From QZLE01 sp033852075 (GTDB taxonomy: Bacteria > Pseudomonadota > Gammaproteobacteria > QZLD01): a stretch of 64,000 bases of DNA. The DNA lies in the NCBI GenBank assembly GCA_033852075.1, contig JAWSVC010000010.1, forward strand, positions 122,685 through 186,684. The letters run 5' to 3'. The position numbers and the translations under genes were made by a program. Shown piece by piece: positions 7,900 to 17,362 of this stretch; position 1 is the stretch's first letter, and each line of letters starts with the position of its first letter. The notes beneath the pieces were generated by a model. It was given only the letters and a program-made list of their open reading frames with translations. It was not told the origin of the DNA and made no database searches.

Positions 7900-8940
7900 A
7901 TGAATATTAAGGCACAAAGGCAAACAAGGATGGATAAAAGTTATAAATTCCAGGATGGGCAAAAAGGGTTATCGTTAGTGGAACTAATGATTGCCATGGT
8001 GATAGGCCTTATTCTTTTAACCGGTATTTTACAGATTACTATTGCCAATAGTGATAATAGCCGTATGCATGAGCAGATGTCACGTGTGCAAGAAGCAGGA
8101 AGATTTGCGATAGATGTACTTTCTAAAGATATACGTATGGCGGATTTTTGGGGATGCATATCATCGGCAACCAAGCTTACGAATAATCTTGATCCATCAA
8201 GTTCTAGTTTTGCAGGGTTGGAATTTGACCGAGGTGTCGGAGGAGAGGATGGCGCTTCCGGAGGCCCTGACTCAATAACCTTGAGTGGTGCCATTGGTAC
8301 GGGTTTGATAGTTCAGCCACCATATGGACCACAAGCGTCATCTAATGTTAAAGTTCCTGCAGGCAACTCACTGGAACAATTTGATATTGTTGTGTTAAGC
8401 GATTGTCTTGCAGGGGATATCTTTGAGATTGTAAATGCCAACCCTGGTGGCAGTGGCACCGTTGATCACAATACTGGTACGGTTGCCGTAGGCCCTGGAA
8501 ATTATAACCCTGATCCTACATGTCCTAGTGGTCATTGCCTTTCAAAAGTCTACCGAGGTGACGCGCAGATCTATGGTTTGCAAAGTCTTACCTATTTTAT
8601 TCAGCAAGCTGCATTTGAGGAGCCTAAATTGGTTCGTAGTTTAAATGGAAATGCTCCGGTTGAATTGGTTTCCGGTATTGAAGATATGCAGCTTGAATAT
8701 GGTGTCGATACTGATGGCAATAGTGTGGCTGATTACTATAAAACAGCAACTCAGATTACTGCTGCAGGGGAGTGGGAAACTGTTATTACAGTTAAGATTT
8801 CCCTTTTGGTTCGGGCTAAAGAGGCAATAATGCATGAAGCTCAAACTTATAAATATAATGGGGCAACTGTAACCTCAAATGATCGCCGTTTGAGACGGGT
8901 TTTTACTACCGTAGTTACTATTCGCAACAGGACTAAATAG
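7900..8940 (+). CDS. pilW: Type IV pilus assembly protein PilW
   Basis: A 346-residue large minor pilin. The leader of about 22 residues is long (a start at the in-frame ATG 7930 would shorten it), followed by G|LSLVELMIAMVIGLILLTGI. Then come the PilW features: EAGRFAIDVLSKDIRMADFWGC, a Gly/Ser-rich middle, and a C-terminal GIEDMQLEYGVDTDGNSVADYY segment ending in TVVTIRNR. It acts with FimT, PilV, PilX and PilE in the pilus priming and tip complex. Confidence 0.92.
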   Translation: MNIKAQRQTRMDKSYKFQDGQKGLSLVELMIAMVIGLILLTGILQITIANSDNSRMHEQMSRVQEAGRFAIDVLSKDIRMADFWGCISSATKLTNNLDPSSSSFAGLEFDRGVGGEDGASGGPDSITLSGAIGTGLIVQPPYGPQASSNVKVPAGNSLEQFDIVVLSDCLAGDIFEIVNANPGGSGTVDHNTGTVAVGPGNYNPDPTCPSGHCLSKVYRGDAQIYGLQSLTYFIQQAAFEEPKLVRSLNGNAPVELVSGIEDMQLEYGVDTDGNSVADYYKTATQITAAGEWETVITVKISLLVRAKEAIMHEAQTYKYNGATVTSNDRRLRRVFTTVVTIRNRTK

Positions 8941-8967
8941 AAGCAGAACAATATAAAAGGTGTTCGC

Positions 8968-9507
8968 ATGAAAGCAAAAAGATTAATCAATAAATCAAGA
9001 AGGCAAAAAGGCGCTGTGCTTGTCGTGGGGCTTATTATGCTTTTGATAATGACTCTTCTTGGTATAACTACAATGCATACATCAGTTATTGAAGAGCATA
9101 TGAGCGGTAATTTGCGCGACAAGCAACTTGCCTTTCAGGCAGCAGAATCATGTTTGCGTAATGCAGAGCAATTTCTTGAAACCATTGTTTCTACTTCTGC
9201 TCTTGATGGCAGTGGTGGGCTTTACGGTGTTGATAATGATGAACCGGATATTGACAGTGCTTGGGATGACAGTAATTCCAGAGTATATAGTGGTAGCCTT
9301 AGTGGAATAAGTACCCAGCCAAGATACAGAGTTAAATTGATTGGAGAGTTTGGTACAGATACTGGAGCTATCAATATTGGGCGTTATGGCGAGTTAAAAG
9401 CACAAGAAGGGGTGACAGCCTTTTTGATAACAGTGCGCGGAACTGGCGGAAGTGATAATTCAGTAGTCTATGTGCGTTCATATTACGGGCGCAGAATTAG
9501 TGGTTAG
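8968..9507 (+). CDS. pilX: Type IV pilus assembly protein PilX
   Basis: A 179-residue protein with a PilX_N-type N-terminus: basic leader, G|AVLVVGLIMLLIMTLLGI hydrophobic helix, then SVIEEHMSGNLRDKQLAFQAAESCLRNAEQ. As is usual for PilX, Glu5 of the mature pilin is absent, fitting a tip-proximal, priming role. The C-terminal YVRSYYGRRISG is typical. It lies between pilW and pilY1. Confidence 0.9.
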   Translation: MKAKRLINKSRRQKGAVLVVGLIMLLIMTLLGITTMHTSVIEEHMSGNLRDKQLAFQAAESCLRNAEQFLETIVSTSALDGSGGLYGVDNDEPDIDSAWDDSNSRVYSGSLSGISTQPRYRVKLIGEFGTDTGAINIGRYGELKAQEGVTAFLITVRGTGGSDNSVVYVRSYYGRRISG

Positions 9508-9557
9508 ATTGATTATTACGATAGTTATTAGGTCAGCATGAATTGAGGAGAAGAGAG

Positions 9558-12500
9558 ATGAATATCTTAAATAAAGCAAAGCTTGGTAAGTTGGCGGCAC
9601 TGCTTTTTGTCTGTGGTACGGCTCCGGCAATTCATGCAGATCCTGGCACACTAGCAGACAGCCCGCTGTTTCTATCAACCTCGGTAGAGCCAAATATTTT
9701 TTGGACAGTTGATGATTCCGGTAGTATGGATTGGGAGGTGCTAAGTAGCACAGGTGTTTCGGGTAGGCCTTATTTGCGTAATACATATTCCAATTTCTAT
9801 ATTCTACCAAGCGTTAATAATGATTATGATGCGTATTGGATATCAAATCATAATTATTACCCGTATACCATACCTTCAGAGGCATCTGAGGCAGGAGCGT
9901 GGAAAGCACGTAATAGTACATTCAATGCTCTTTATTATAATCCAGAGATAACTTATGAAGCATGGGCCGGCTCAGATATTTCTGGTAACCCTATGTATAT
10001 GAATGCGAATGCAGCGGCGGCATTAGTTGATCCAACCAATGCTGGGGCAGGAACTTTAGATCTTACAGCTGATATTACCTATAAAAATTGGAGCTTCTCT
10101 GGAGGTAATTGGTACGATGACACTATCTATCCTGCCCAGTATTATACTTGGACAGACACCGATAACGACGGTGTCGTAGAAGATACAGATGCCCATGCAT
10201 TGATAGAAATTAAAAGTGCAAATGCTCCATTTACAGGCAGTTCTGATAGGTCAGATTGTGTTTCAGCTCCGTCTTGTACCTATGCCGAAGAGATTCAAAA
10301 CTTTGCTAACTGGTACCAGTATTACCGCAAAAGAGAATATGCAGGGAAGGCTGCAGTTGGAAATATTGTGCAAGGAAACTCTTCTTCCAGAATGGGAATG
10401 CAGGTATTCAACGATGGGTTGGTGTCAAATGCAACTAGTATGAGCGTTGCTGCTGATAAGGTTTCTCTACTAAGTAGTGTATATGGGCTTTCTATGCCAT
10501 GTACATCTGGGAATTGCCCTGGAACACCAGCCAGAACCTCTTTAAAAAGTGTTGGCGACCTATTTGAAGGTGCAAGTTCCCCGATATTGGGCTCATCTAC
10601 TGGCGGTACATGTCAGCAAAACTTTAATATCCTGATCACTGATGGTTATTGGAACGGAAGTAGCCCAGGCGTTGGCAATACTGATGGTGGAACAAGTAAT
10701 AGTGACTTTGATGGTGGTTATTATGCAGACTCATATTCAGATACGCTAGCTGATGTGGCTATGCATTATTATGAAAGGGATTTGAAAACAACTTTAGATA
10801 ATAGGGTTCCAACTACTCCAGGAGTGGATGAGGCAGATCATCAACACCTTGTGACCTACGCTGTTGCATTTGGTGTATCAGGGTCTTTAGATCATACAAC
10901 TCAGGACCCATCAGATACAGGGTTTGCTTGGCCAGATCCAGAATCAGGAGATATATACAAAGTAGATGACCTATGGCATACGGCTTATAACGGTAGAGGC
11001 CTTTATCTAAATGCACAAAACCCACAGCAGCTGGTTAGCTCTTTAGAGTCAGCTCTAGAGAATATTGATGACCGGTCCGGGAGTGCTGCAGCGGTAGCGT
11101 TTAATACCAATACTCTATCCACCGGTAGTGCTGTCTTCCTGGTTTTATTTAACTCCAACCGTTGGAGCGGTAGCGTATATAAATATGCACTTGATCCATT
11201 TACTGGTGCTGTGTCAAACACAGTGACTTGGGAGGCATCTGATGTATTGGATAGTAGGAATCTATCTTCTAATTCGCGGGTGATCATGACCCATAATGGT
11301 ACTGATGGTGTTCCTTTTCAGTGGGCAAATATCACAACTGCGCAACAAAATGACCTAAAAACAAATCCCGCAGGCGGAACAGATGCTGATGCGAAGGCTC
11401 AGGCTAGACTAAACTATATTCGCGGTGATAGGACCAATGAGGGGTCAGGTTATAACTTCAGAACCAGGTCCAGTCGTTTAGGTGATATTGTACATTCAAA
11501 CCCGGTTTATGTAGGTGAGCCATCAATGGCATGGCCTGACTCCTCGCCATTCCCTGATGCAGATACAACAAAGTATTCCTATTGGAAGTCGCTAAGTGCA
11601 GTTAAAAATAGAGAACCAATGCTCTATGTTGGAGCCAACGATGGCATGATGCATGGTTTTAGAAGTAGCGATGGTGCAGAGATGATGGCATATATCCCAT
11701 CTAATCTGTTCTCTACAGATACCAATGGTGGGTTACATTACCTGACTGATCCAGCTTATCTGCATAGATACTATGTTGATCTGCCTCCAACCGTTACTGA
11801 TGCCTATGTTAAGGTTGATGCGGCTGGAGCTGTTGGTTGGAGGACGCTATTGCTTGGTGGTCAACGTGCAGGCGGTAGAGGTATATTTGCAATGGATATT
11901 ACCTATCCAACCAGCTTCTCTGAAGCTAATGCGGCCAATACTGTATTATGGGAGTTTACTAGTTCAGATGATGCTGACCTGGGGTACACCTATAGTGAGC
12001 CAACCGTTGCTTTGATGAATAACGGCAAGTGGGCGGCAATATTTGGTAATGGCTACAATGATAGTGGCAGTGGGGAAGCGCAATTATTCATCGTATATCT
12101 AGAGGGTGGATTAGACGGTGTATGGACTGCTGGCACTGATTATATGAAGATCACTACAGATAGCGGTTCTACAAGTAATAGAAATGGATTGTCAACCCCT
12201 GCAGTAATTGATGAAGATGGTGATGGCACTGCGGACAGAATATATGCTGGAGATTTGTATGGAGATTTGTGGGCTTTTGATATCTCTGATTCCAGTACCG
12301 CAAAATGGACGGTTGCACATAAATCAGGAAATACGCTTGTGCCGTTATATGATGGATTAAGTACGCAGCCAATAACTGTTGAACCGGTGGTGACTGATCA
12401 TCCAACAGAATCCGGTTATATGGTTTATTTTGGTACAGGACAATATTTAGTCGATACTGATAAAACCAGTACTGATTCGCAGTCGTTCTATGGTGTTTGG

Positions 12501-13058
12501 GATTCTGGAGCTAAACAGCTTGCGCGTACTGACTTGATAGCTCAAACATTTGAGACCGGGTTTGCCAGTAACGTAAGAGTGTTAACCAATAATACAGTTA
12601 ACTATGCAGATGGCGATGATGGGTGGTATATCGATTTGCCTACTACAACAGAGAGGATTGTGGTTAACCCAATACTTCGAGGCGAAACTCTATACTTTAA
12701 TACACTAATATCTTCAACAGATCCATGTACCTATGGTGGTAGTGGTTGGCTAATGGGAGTGGATATGATGACTGGTGGCAGGCCTGATGCGGATAATCTT
12801 ATCTTTGATGTTAATGGAGATAATATTGTTAATAGTGATGATCTATTAAGCAATGGCGATAGTTCTGTATCTAATGCAGCTGCTGGTGGTATTCAGTATG
12901 CTGAAGGCATACCTGCTGAATCAGCATTCTTGGGTGACTATCAATATACACCTGGAACTAATACAGATGATGGAAGCGATATCAAGGTGAATAAAGTGCA
13001 AGACCTTGGTGATGGTGAGACTGGAAGGCTATCTTGGGAAGAGATCTCGCTAGACTAG
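9558..13058 (+). CDS. pilY1: Type IV pilus tip adhesin / biogenesis factor PilY1
   Basis: A 1166-residue secreted protein with a signal peptide ending at HADPGT. I chose the ATG at 9558 (GAGGAG upstream) over an earlier TTG. The N-terminal half resembles a von Willebrand A domain with the MIDAS motif D-x-S-x-S at residues 52–56 (DDSGS) and a later ILITDGYW strand. The C-terminal half is the PilC/PilY1 beta-propeller (RLGDIVHSNPVYVG, LYVGANDGMMHGF, AGDLYGDLWAFD). Three acidic loops look calcium-binding: DTDNDGVVEDTD early, DEDGDGTAD in the propeller (the position of the known Ca site controlling retraction), and DVNGDNIVNSDD near the end. It mediates surface contact sensing and adhesion. Confidence 0.94.
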   Translation: MNILNKAKLGKLAALLFVCGTAPAIHADPGTLADSPLFLSTSVEPNIFWTVDDSGSMDWEVLSSTGVSGRPYLRNTYSNFYILPSVNNDYDAYWISNHNYYPYTIPSEASEAGAWKARNSTFNALYYNPEITYEAWAGSDISGNPMYMNANAAAALVDPTNAGAGTLDLTADITYKNWSFSGGNWYDDTIYPAQYYTWTDTDNDGVVEDTDAHALIEIKSANAPFTGSSDRSDCVSAPSCTYAEEIQNFANWYQYYRKREYAGKAAVGNIVQGNSSSRMGMQVFNDGLVSNATSMSVAADKVSLLSSVYGLSMPCTSGNCPGTPARTSLKSVGDLFEGASSPILGSSTGGTCQQNFNILITDGYWNGSSPGVGNTDGGTSNSDFDGGYYADSYSDTLADVAMHYYERDLKTTLDNRVPTTPGVDEADHQHLVTYAVAFGVSGSLDHTTQDPSDTGFAWPDPESGDIYKVDDLWHTAYNGRGLYLNAQNPQQLVSSLESALENIDDRSGSAAAVAFNTNTLSTGSAVFLVLFNSNRWSGSVYKYALDPFTGAVSNTVTWEASDVLDSRNLSSNSRVIMTHNGTDGVPFQWANITTAQQNDLKTNPAGGTDADAKAQARLNYIRGDRTNEGSGYNFRTRSSRLGDIVHSNPVYVGEPSMAWPDSSPFPDADTTKYSYWKSLSAVKNREPMLYVGANDGMMHGFRSSDGAEMMAYIPSNLFSTDTNGGLHYLTDPAYLHRYYVDLPPTVTDAYVKVDAAGAVGWRTLLLGGQRAGGRGIFAMDITYPTSFSEANAANTVLWEFTSSDDADLGYTYSEPTVALMNNGKWAAIFGNGYNDSGSGEAQLFIVYLEGGLDGVWTAGTDYMKITTDSGSTSNRNGLSTPAVIDEDGDGTADRIYAGDLYGDLWAFDISDSSTAKWTVAHKSGNTLVPLYDGLSTQPITVEPVVTDHPTESGYMVYFGTGQYLVDTDKTSTDSQSFYGVWDSGAKQLARTDLIAQTFETGFASNVRVLTNNTVNYADGDDGWYIDLPTTTERIVVNPILRGETLYFNTLISSTDPCTYGGSGWLMGVDMMTGGRPDADNLIFDVNGDNIVNSDDLLSNGDSSVSNAAAGGIQYAEGIPAESAFLGDYQYTPGTNTDDGSDIKVNKVQDLGDGETGRLSWEEISLD

Positions 13059-13074
13059 TATAGGAGAAAAGATT

Positions 13075-13518
13075 ATGAAAAGGTTAAGATTAATACAAGG
13101 CTTGTTTATAGCGCTATTTGCTTTCTCTCCAATGCTGGCAAATGCAGAGGTCCCTTCCTGGTATCCGCAAACTGGGTACGATATTAGTGGTGTTGTTGTG
13201 CAGATTGATATTCGTAGTAGGGTAATTTTAATTGAAGATGATCAATTGAAGTTATCAACCAGCGTAAAAGCGCACAGTATTGCTGATGAATTTTATTCCC
13301 TTTCGCAAATAAAAGCTGGCGATTTTATTGGAGTAGATGTTTCTGAGTTATCAGATGGCAGTGTGGAAATTGTAGAAATATGGCTGCTTGATAAGGAGTC
13401 TCAATTGCAGGCGTTTCCAGTGCCTCCGGGAACACCTACAGTTTCTTCTAGTACAAAAAAAGATTCTGAGAAAGGTAATAGCCAGGGATTTGGGGTTAAA
13501 AAACAATGGAGAAAGTAA
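13075..13518 (+). CDS. PilY2-like small exported protein
   Basis: A 147-residue protein with a clear signal peptide (basic start, LFIALFAFSPML, ANA|EVP), a small beta-rich domain (YDISGVVVQIDIRSRVILIEDDQL, IKAGDFIGVDVSE) and a Ser/Lys-rich tail. In Pseudomonas a short exported protein, PilY2, sits in this position between pilY1 and pilE, so I call it PilY2-like from context and length rather than residue matches. The stop overlaps the pilE start (TAATG), suggesting translational coupling. Confidence 0.6.
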   Translation: MKRLRLIQGLFIALFAFSPMLANAEVPSWYPQTGYDISGVVVQIDIRSRVILIEDDQLKLSTSVKAHSIADEFYSLSQIKAGDFIGVDVSELSDGSVEIVEIWLLDKESQLQAFPVPPGTPTVSSSTKKDSEKGNSQGFGVKKQWRK

Positions 13519-13937
13519 TGTATAGAAAACATAAAGGGTTTTCGCTGATAGAGTTAATGATTGTAGTTGCAGTAATGGCGATATTGGCAGCTGTAGCATT
13601 TCCATCATATATGTCACACGTTCAAAAAACCCGTAGAGCTGATGGACAGTCAAAATTGATGGAGATAATGGGGCTGGAAGAGCGCCATTATTCTTTGAAT
13701 AATACTTATGTCGTGCTATCAGGATTGAGTGCCTATGGTAGTGATTCTGTAGATAGTGATGAGGGGTTCTATTCTATATCTGCGGCCGCATGTGGAAGTG
13801 GTCTTGGGAGTTGTGTGCAGTTAACAGCAACTCCGCAAGGTGCTCAGGCTAATGATAGTGAATGTGGAGCTCTTACCTATGATTCGCGAGGTCAAAAAGG
13901 TGAAGGTGGTACAGGATCGGTTGATGATTGTTGGTAA
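13518..13937 (+). CDS. pilE: Type IV minor pilin PilE
   Basis: A 139-residue pilin: leader MYRKHKG, cleavage motif G|FSLIELMIVVAVMAILAAVAFPSY with Glu5, then HVQKTRRADGQSKLMEIMGLEERHY, the PilE minor-pilin signature. The C-terminus carries a Cys pair (ECGALTYDSRGQKG…DDCW) forming the usual D-loop. The frame opens at 13506, but GGAG at 13508–13511 is placed for the ATG at 13518. It is the last gene of the pilin operon. Confidence 0.93.
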   Translation: MYRKHKGFSLIELMIVVAVMAILAAVAFPSYMSHVQKTRRADGQSKLMEIMGLEERHYSLNNTYVVLSGLSAYGSDSVDSDEGFYSISAAACGSGLGSCVQLTATPQGAQANDSECGALTYDSRGQKGEGGTGSVDDCW

Positions 13938-14030
13938 ATGAAGCCTTAAAAGCGGAACTGTTAGGTTGCAAATAAGATTAGGCATGTCTAATATATTAAA
14001 ATAATAGGATGAAATTATAAAGGGTGGCTT

Positions 14031-14198
14031 ATGGCTCCAAATGATAATAACTACATGGGTAAAGAGCGAAGAAATCAGCAGCGGCGTACAGGTCAAGATC
14101 GTAGGCAAATGGTGCGTTTTAGTGAAAAAGCTGACAGGAGAACCGGAAAAGATCGGCGTAATTTTAGAGGGGTTTGGAATACACGCTGTACTATTTAG
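14031..14198 (+). CDS. Arg-rich small protein, 55 residues
   Basis: The ATG at 14031 has an excellent ribosome site (AGGGTGG, 14021–14027) and the frame runs to TAG at 14196–14198. The product is very basic and built of repeated R/D/G-rich units: GKERRNQQRRTGQDRRQ, then DRRTGKDRRNFRG. Similar xRRxGxDRR strings occur in small uncharacterised proteobacterial proteins; I know no function. There is no membrane segment or signal peptide. It follows pilE by 93 bases and may be a separate unit. Confidence 0.6.
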   Translation: MAPNDNNYMGKERRNQQRRTGQDRRQMVRFSEKADRRTGKDRRNFRGVWNTRCTI

Positions 14199-14250
14199 TT
14201 AGCTCAAATAATCATTTCAGAATTCTGTTATGCCGGTACAGGTATTAATA

Positions 14251-14351
14251 CCGTTCGTGCTGAGCGCGAAGCAGTCGAAGTATGAAACGGTATTGATGAA
14301 AGGTTTGCAAGCACCCTTCGACTGCTCGTACCTCGCGCTCAGGATGAACGG
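14251..14351. repeat. Palindromic repeat P100, copy A
   Basis: Left arm CCGTTCGTGCTGAGCGCGAA…GCAGTCGAAG and right arm CTTCGACTG…CGCTCAGGATGAACGG are near inverted complements around a ~35-base centre, so the RNA or DNA can fold into one long hairpin. Other copies are at 20232–20333 and 30617–30718. With flanks it fills the 306-base gap between the 55-residue ORF and murJ; I see no gene there. Confidence 0.9.
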
Positions 14352-14504
14352 GATTTTAAGCTTTTAATACTCTTCATCCATTAATAGCATTAGCAAATTT
14401 GAATGGGTAATTTATAAGTAAGTGGTTTTTATCTTTAGCTACCAGCAAAATCCCTTCTATGCTACGATCTGCCTTTCTCTGAACGGATTCATTTTAATAA
14501 AGCA

Positions 14505-16049
14505 ATGAGCAAATCACTTCTAAAATCTTCATTTGTCGTAGCAATAATGACTATGCTTTCACGAGTATTTGGCGTGGTGCGCGATATTGTTTTTTCTCAC
14601 TACCTTGGGGCAACCGGTGGTGCCGATGCGTTTTTTATTGCGTTTAAGATTCCAAATCTGATGCGTCGCATCTTTGCCGAAGGCGCCTTTTCGCAAGCAT
14701 TTATTCCAGTGCTTGCGGATCATAAGCACGAAGGTGATCATGAGTTAACTCGTAGATTTATCAGTGATGTTTGGGGGACGTTGGGAGCAATTCTGTTTGT
14801 AATATCTGTGGCTGGGGTATTTTTGGCTCCAATAATTGCCTTTATATTTGTTCCTGGTTGGTACTTTGATAAGCAGGAACAATATCAGCTAACCGTGCTG
14901 CTGTTGCGCTTTACTACTCCGTATATTCTGTTTATTTCGCTTGTTGCTTGTGCGGGCGGAATACTTAATTCTTATGGTAAGTTTGCGGTGCCTGCGTTTA
15001 CTCCGGTACTTTTAAATATCTGCCTGATTCTGGCAACTATATTTATGGCACCGCACTTTTCTAATCCGCAGGTTGGGATAGCTTGCGGAGTGTTTGTTGC
15101 TGGGGCAGTGCAGTTGCTGTTTCAGTTGCCGTTCCTGTTTAAGCTTAATGTGCTTGGTAGACCTGGCTGGGGTTGGAATACCCCGGCGGTGAAAAAGATC
15201 GTGAAGCTGATGCTGCCTTCTATTGTGGGGTCGTCGGCAGCGCAGATCAATCTGCTGATTGGCAGTATTCTGGCTTCACTGCTGGTTACCGGAAGCGTGA
15301 GTTGGCTTTACTATTCAGATCGTCTTATGGAGTTTCCGGTCGGGGTATTCGGAATTGCCGTATCAACGGTGATTCTACCGAAATTATCTGAGCAGCATGT
15401 TGGCGATAATCAGGAACATTTTTCGCGCACGTTGGATTGGGCCTTACGTTTGGTTTTGGTTATTGGAACGCCGGCGGTGGTCGGTTTGATTTTTCTTTCT
15501 GAGCCAATAATTGCGACCATATTTGGTCATGGCGCTATTTCTGCGCATGATGTTACTCAGTCATCCAATAGTTTGATTGCCTATGCAATTGGTACGCAGG
15601 GGTTTATTCTAGTAAAGGTGTTGTCACCTGGTTTTTTTGCGCGCAAGGATACCAAGACTCCGATGAAGTTTGGTTTGGTGGCTGTTGTAACAAATATCGT
15701 ATTAAGTCTTATCTTGCTGTATCCGCTGCAGCATGTTGGCCTGGCTCTGGCTACTTCTTTAGCTGCAATAGTAAATGCGGGATTGCTGTTTATCACTCTG
15801 TATCGACGCAAGATATATGTCCCGGAACATGGTTGGGGAATTATGATTCTGCGCACCATATTTGCCAATGCGTTTCTGGCCGCATTTTTGATTCACTTTT
15901 CTTCGATCGATAGTCATTGGTTTGATGAGCTATTGCTGGATAAAGTGATTTTTCTGCTGGAGGTGGTAGTTGGTGGCGGTGTGTTGTATTTCTTTGTTTT
16001 AGCTTCATTTGGGTTGCGGCCATCCCACCTAAAAGCCGATATCCACTGA
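14505..16049 (+). CDS. murJ: Lipid II flippase MurJ
   Basis: A 514-residue polytopic inner-membrane protein of the MOP/MviN superfamily. It begins SSFVVAIMTMLSRVFGVVRDIVFS, with the characteristic FGVVRD motif and GADAFFIAFKIPNLMRRIFAEGAFSQAFIPV loop type. About 14 hydrophobic segments follow. The conserved charged residues in the central cavity (Arg of VVRD, Arg of NLMRR, Asp of YYSDRLMEFPVG) are present. It flips lipid II across the membrane for peptidoglycan synthesis. No strong ribosome site is visible before the ATG. Confidence 0.96.
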   Translation: MSKSLLKSSFVVAIMTMLSRVFGVVRDIVFSHYLGATGGADAFFIAFKIPNLMRRIFAEGAFSQAFIPVLADHKHEGDHELTRRFISDVWGTLGAILFVISVAGVFLAPIIAFIFVPGWYFDKQEQYQLTVLLLRFTTPYILFISLVACAGGILNSYGKFAVPAFTPVLLNICLILATIFMAPHFSNPQVGIACGVFVAGAVQLLFQLPFLFKLNVLGRPGWGWNTPAVKKIVKLMLPSIVGSSAAQINLLIGSILASLLVTGSVSWLYYSDRLMEFPVGVFGIAVSTVILPKLSEQHVGDNQEHFSRTLDWALRLVLVIGTPAVVGLIFLSEPIIATIFGHGAISAHDVTQSSNSLIAYAIGTQGFILVKVLSPGFFARKDTKTPMKFGLVAVVTNIVLSLILLYPLQHVGLALATSLAAIVNAGLLFITLYRRKIYVPEHGWGIMILRTIFANAFLAAFLIHFSSIDSHWFDELLLDKVIFLLEVVVGGGVLYFFVLASFGLRPSHLKADIH

Positions 16050-16060
16050 ATTTTTTCCTA

Positions 16061-16170
16061 TTTTGTCCAATACTGCGTTATAGCTCCAGACTTGTTCAGT
16101 TACATATTGCAATATGCGCCTTCACAAGGCTTCGCTTTGCCTTGTCTTGGGCAAAATATGCTAAAAATTA
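16061..16170. repeat. Dispersed repeat R110, copy 2
   Basis: Matches 5711–5820 in the same orientation. The shared core ACTGCGTTAT starts at 16072, 22 bases after the murJ stop, almost the same offset as copy 1 after pepP. Confidence 0.75.
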
Positions 16171-16424
16171 AAAGTCTACTGTATTGTATTCGCATTGCGT
16201 TTTTTATTCGTAAAATAAGTAGCATGCTGTTGTTCGGAGCAGGTTGGAATGTGGAGTTTATAAGCTGGGTTCAAATAGTAATTAATTAGCAGCTTTTTTT
16301 CTGGATTCCCGCCTTCACGGGAACGACGGATGCGTAAATGCAAAAAACCCTTAATTTAACTCGCAATTATCCGCTATTTTTAGGATAATCTACGGTTCTG
16401 GTTGTCCGGTACGTCACTTGGGAT
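16171..16424. repeat. murJ–ribF intergenic remainder with hairpin fragment
   Basis: The gene-free stretch runs 16050–16424. After the R110 copy it contains a hairpin of the GGATTCCCGCCTTCACGGGAACGACG type (about 16301–16328), a relative of the CCGG-type hairpins elsewhere. Otherwise I see only AT-rich DNA that must hold the ribF promoter. Confidence 0.5.
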
Positions 16425-17354
16425 ATGCACTTAATACGCTCTTTAGAACAGTTCAGGCATCATTATGATGGTTGTGTAGCAACTATCGGTAATTTTGATG
16501 GCGTCCATCTTGGGCATCAAAAGATGATGCGCGAGCTTAAAGAGAAAGGAAAAGAGCTGAATCTGCCGGTTGTGGTAATAACCTTTGAGCCGCATCCAAA
16601 AGATTACTTTGTACCTCAGTTTGCGCCATCGCGAATTTGCCGTTTGCGCGATAAGCTGGTATTTCTGCGCGATTGCGGTATTGATTACGTATATTTGATT
16701 CGTTTTAACAGCCAGATTGCGCATATGAAAGCAGGAGCCTTTGTAGATGATGTGCTGGTAAGTGGTTTTGGAATCAAATATCTGGTAGTTGGTGATGACT
16801 TCAGATTCGGCGCTGCCAGAGAAGGTGACTTTGACCTGCTGGTAACTCAGGGGAAGGATAAAGGTTTTGCTGTATCGCGCATGCCAACCTATCCACTGGA
16901 TGGTGCCAGAGTCAGTAGCTCCAGAATTCGTGCCTGCCTTATGGAGAACGATATTGGTTATGCCGCCAAGTTATTGGGGCGGGAATACAGTATTTCTGGC
17001 AGAGTAAGGCATGGTTTAAAGCTGGGCCGAAAGTTAGAATTTCCAACTGCAAATATTGGTATGCCGCAGATGCCATTTCCATTGAACGGTGTGTATTTTG
17101 TTCGGGTTTATGGGCTTGACGATAAATCATATCCTGCTGTTGCCAATGTTGGATGCAGGCCAACAGTGGATGGAACATTGACTGTTTTAGAGGTGCATAT
17201 ACTTGAGTTTGACGAAGATATATATGGACGTTATATTCGAGTTGGTTTTCTCCATTTTTTGCGACCAGAGCAAAAGTTTGATTCCGTAGATGAACTACGT
17301 AAGCAGATTGAGCAGGATGTTGCTCAGTCGAAAAAGTTTTTTAATTTAAATTAA
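16425..17354 (+). CDS. ribF: Bifunctional riboflavin kinase / FAD synthetase
   Basis: A 309-residue protein of standard length. The N-terminal FMN adenylyltransferase domain shows ATIGNFDGVHLGHQ (residues about 19–32), the second motif TFEPHP and VSSSRIR around 166. The C-terminal riboflavin kinase domain shows GRKLEFPTANI and RPTVDGTLTVLEVHI. It converts riboflavin to FMN and then FAD. It sits upstream of ileS with a gap of only eight bases, as in E. coli, and the two are very likely co-transcribed. Confidence 0.96.
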   Translation: MHLIRSLEQFRHHYDGCVATIGNFDGVHLGHQKMMRELKEKGKELNLPVVVITFEPHPKDYFVPQFAPSRICRLRDKLVFLRDCGIDYVYLIRFNSQIAHMKAGAFVDDVLVSGFGIKYLVVGDDFRFGAAREGDFDLLVTQGKDKGFAVSRMPTYPLDGARVSSSRIRACLMENDIGYAAKLLGREYSISGRVRHGLKLGRKLEFPTANIGMPQMPFPLNGVYFVRVYGLDDKSYPAVANVGCRPTVDGTLTVLEVHILEFDEDIYGRYIRVGFLHFLRPEQKFDSVDELRKQIEQDVAQSKKFFNLN

Positions 17355-17362
17355 AATTGGGT

